From NCBI GenBank assembly GCA_964615975.1, contig CAZTTH010000064.1:1-16906 (forward strand): 16,906 nucleotides of DNA, given 5' to 3'. The notes beneath the pieces are model-generated. The model searched no databases. It had not been told where the DNA came from and saw only the letters and a list, made by a program, of their open reading frames with translations. Both the position numbers and the translations under genes were made by a program. Numbering within the stretch: the stretch's first letter is position 1; every line of letters starts with the position of its first letter. Origin of the DNA: CAZTTH01 sp964615975. GTDB taxonomy: Bacteria; Verrucomicrobiota; Lentisphaeria; JABSQK01; JAJFLO01. Shown here one piece after another: positions 15,561 through 16,906 of this stretch.

Positions 15561-16771
15561 CTGCTCTTCTCCAAGTATTCTCGTCCCTTGTCGGTGAGGC
15601 GGTATTTCTGATTGCGGCTGCGCGGCTTGTCTGGGATGGCATACTCGATAACGTCCTGTGCTATTGCCGGGGCGATGTATGTCTCACGCAGACGTCTGCG
15701 ATCCTTGAGGCCGAAGGAAGCACGGATCTCGGCGTTGCTGAGTGGACCTTGCTTATGTAATAAACCGAGCAGCCGCGCAACATAGTCGCTGACTGGTGGC
15801 GTGACTGGTGGCGTGACTGGTGGCGTGACTGGTGGCGTGACTGGTGGGATGGCACCACCCATTACTTCGCCTGCAACTTCGCCCGCGACTTGATCAGCGG
15901 CGGGCGGGCGCCTCCGACTGACAGATGCGACTAATGGCGCCGTCACCGTGAACATGTCGCCATCCTCGAACACCGGCTTTCCCGCACCGGGCGCATAGTG
16001 GGGCAGGTAGCGGTTGACGCGGCGAACGCCGGAACCCAATTCCTCATAGCGTCCGATCTGGATCATGAACTTGCAGATGGTCGGGTTCTTGGGGAACGGG
16101 GTGAAGTTGTTCGGATCGATCCGACCGTGGTAATGCGGCACATTGGGGTTCTTGAATTCGACGCGGTCCCGGTAGATCATCATTGTTGCCGGTGCGGCGC
16201 TCGTATATTCGCGATGGGCAATGATGTTCGCCACCAGTTCACGAAAGATAACCGTGCGCAGGCTGACGCTGGTAGTTCCTTCCTGGTAGAATGGGTCGTT
16301 CAGATGCTTCTCGACGAAGCCCATGAGCAGATCGAAGGCATCGATCAGGTTCGTCCGCACGATCAGCCGGTCGTCATACCGCTCCGTATCACGCCGGCGG
16401 AGCAGTGCATCAAATTTGTATCCGGGCGCGGCGCTCTGGATCGTGGTGTCTTTCCCAAACATCAGGGCCGCCGCCAACGTATAACCTGGCTTCCCGGTCG
16501 CATAATCCTTCCGCAGGAGGCCGGCGACCTTCAGGAGTTCTTTCGGGGCGAGCCTGGCCCAAGGATGTTGCGGAATGCGCACAAGCATCAATTCCTTCGC
16601 CTTCTCGAACAAGGCGGGATCGAGATCCGACATATCGAGGTAAGGCAGCACGCGCTGCTCGGTATAGAAACTCAGCTTGCGGTTCATCAGCGCAGTCAGC
16701 CTGTTCATCCCCCTGATACGATAATCGCCATCCTCACTACGGAGAAAAACCGCATGATCCGTCTGATGCAC
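15557..16771 (-). CDS. ATP-binding protein, AlbA_2/HATPase_c_4 type with winged helix; 5' end damaged or incomplete
   Basis: Belongs to the group of Schlafen AlbA_2 plus HATPase_c_4 proteins often annotated as putative transcriptional regulators or RecG-like ATP-binding proteins. From the GTG at 16771 it has 404 residues. The first 20 are the end of the AlbA_2 domain (HAVFLRSEDGDYRIR). The GHKL-type ATPase region has FRELVANIIAHREY (Asn182), FKNPN (about 206-210) and EELGSGVRR (about 243-250). A (V/A)GEV stretch and a (PPVT)n linker (309-327) lead to a C-terminal winged helix (328-404, GPLSNAEIRASFGLKDRRRL). The GTG has no ribosome-binding site, and upstream codons to 16861 still read like the family (HKWIIKVRVPASSQ) before a TGA at 16862-16864, with no start codon available. 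The gene is therefore 5'-truncated, frameshifted, or begins unusually. Its stop overlaps the zinc-ribbon start as ATGA. Confidence 0.8.
   Translation of the reverse strand: MHQTDHAVFLRSEDGDYRIRGMNRLTALMNRKLSFYTEQRVLPYLDMSDLDPALFEKAKELMLVRIPQHPWARLAPKELLKVAGLLRKDYATGKPGYTLAAALMFGKDTTIQSAAPGYKFDALLRRRDTERYDDRLIVRTNLIDAFDLLMGFVEKHLNDPFYQEGTTSVSLRTVIFRELVANIIAHREYTSAAPATMMIYRDRVEFKNPNVPHYHGRIDPNNFTPFPKNPTICKFMIQIGRYEELGSGVRRVNRYLPHYAPGAGKPVFEDGDMFTVTAPLVASVSRRRPPAADQVAGEVAGEVMGGAIPPVTPPVTPPVTPPVTPPVSDYVARLLGLLHKQGPLSNAEIRASFGLKDRRRLRETYIAPAIAQDVIEYAIPDKPRSRNQKYRLTDKGREYLEKSR
15791..15849 (-). repeat. 12-base tandem repeat encoding PPVT units
   Basis: The unit GACTGGTGGCGT (plus strand) occurs four times without interruption from 15791 to 15838, followed by a partial fifth copy. 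On the coding strand it gives a run of Pro-Pro-Val-Thr between the ATPase-like region and the winged helix. The unit is a multiple of three, so copy-number changes keep the frame and alter linker length. Similar VTPPVTPP linkers are known in this protein group. Confidence 0.9.
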
Positions 16772-16906
16772 CTGTGAACTGGCGGGGACGCGTACCTTGA
16801 TGATCCACTTGTGTCCGATCTCCTCCTCATGCGGGAATAGCAGGTACGGCGGGAGATATATTCAAAAGTTGTGGATTTAGAAAGAGAGCATATCCTTAAT
16901 TATCAT
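16772..16906 (-). other. Upstream part of the AlbA/HATPase gene, reading frame broken
   Basis: On the minus strand, 16861-16772 continues the frame of the downstream gene (YLPPYLLFPHEEE, then GHKWIIKVRVPASSQ) and looks like AlbA_2 coding sequence. It is closed by TGA at 16862-16864 and TAA at 16877-16879. In another frame the sequence just before reads SLSKSTTFEYIS; one extra C in the CCC at about 16850-16853 would join this to PPYLLFPHEEE. Stops remain further upstream at the window edge, so more than one lesion, or the true gene boundary, may be present. Confidence 0.45.

Noticed and set aside
15791..15849. Tandem repeats considered as a CRISPR array
   Set aside because: The 12-base units are contiguous, without spacers, and lie within a coding frame.
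12604..16771. Classical type III restriction-modification system
   Set aside because: The Res-like gene is present but no methyltransferase motifs (such as DPPY or a FxGxG site) are encoded by the neighbouring genes in the window.
15998..16777. Plus-strand open frame of 259 codons
   Set aside because: Antisense to the conserved ATP-binding protein gene; its translation shows no family features.

Overview
The window comes from a Gram-negative bacterium: it has a TonB-dependent outer-membrane receptor, a periplasmic YfiR-like protein and several hybrid histidine kinases. Moderate G+C, the TonB receptor/YfiR pairing and the style of the XseB C-terminus are compatible with Verrucomicrobiota, but that placement is a tentative impression, not a demonstration.

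Left half, plus strand (about 0.7-10.3 kb): a signalling locus. A TonB-dependent receptor (732-2843) overlaps a YfiR/DUF4154 gene (2831-3431), which is followed 14 nt later by a membrane histidine kinase with a YfiN-like periplasmic sensor, HAMP, PAS, GAF, PAS and HisKA_2 output (3446-6085). After about 200 bp come two neighbouring hybrid kinases (6285-7826 and 7838-10261). They begin with near-identical receiver domains and both end in receivers. No DNA-binding, GGDEF or EAL output domain is present, so the output must be elsewhere. The arrangement looks like the YfiBNR logic (outer-membrane protein, YfiR, CHASE8 sensor) with the diguanylate cyclase replaced by a kinase. The YfiR gene is interrupted at a run of ten G: its signal peptide is in one frame and its mature domain in another, and nine G would join them. 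This is either a phase-variation switch or a sequencing error.

Middle, minus strand (10.5-12.2 kb): an aldo/keto reductase (10487-11518), a decayed fragment resembling one Calx-beta domain (11638-11850), and xseB, the small subunit of exonuclease VII (11856-12215). A short plus-strand stretch (12237-12590) may be a broken TerD-like gene; this is weak.

Right part, minus strand (12.6-16.9 kb): a compact three-gene cassette with both junctions overlapping as ATGA. In order of transcription it encodes (1) a Schlafen-AlbA/HATPase_c_4-type ATP-binding protein with a (PPVT)n linker and C-terminal winged helix, whose 5' end looks truncated or frameshifted; (2) a 99-residue zinc-ribbon protein of unknown function; (3) an 886-residue superfamily-2 helicase with a C-terminal PD-(D/E)xK nuclease, like the Res subunit of type III restriction enzymes. 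No Mod methyltransferase is visible, so this is not an ordinary type III system and is the best candidate here for an undescribed defence system.
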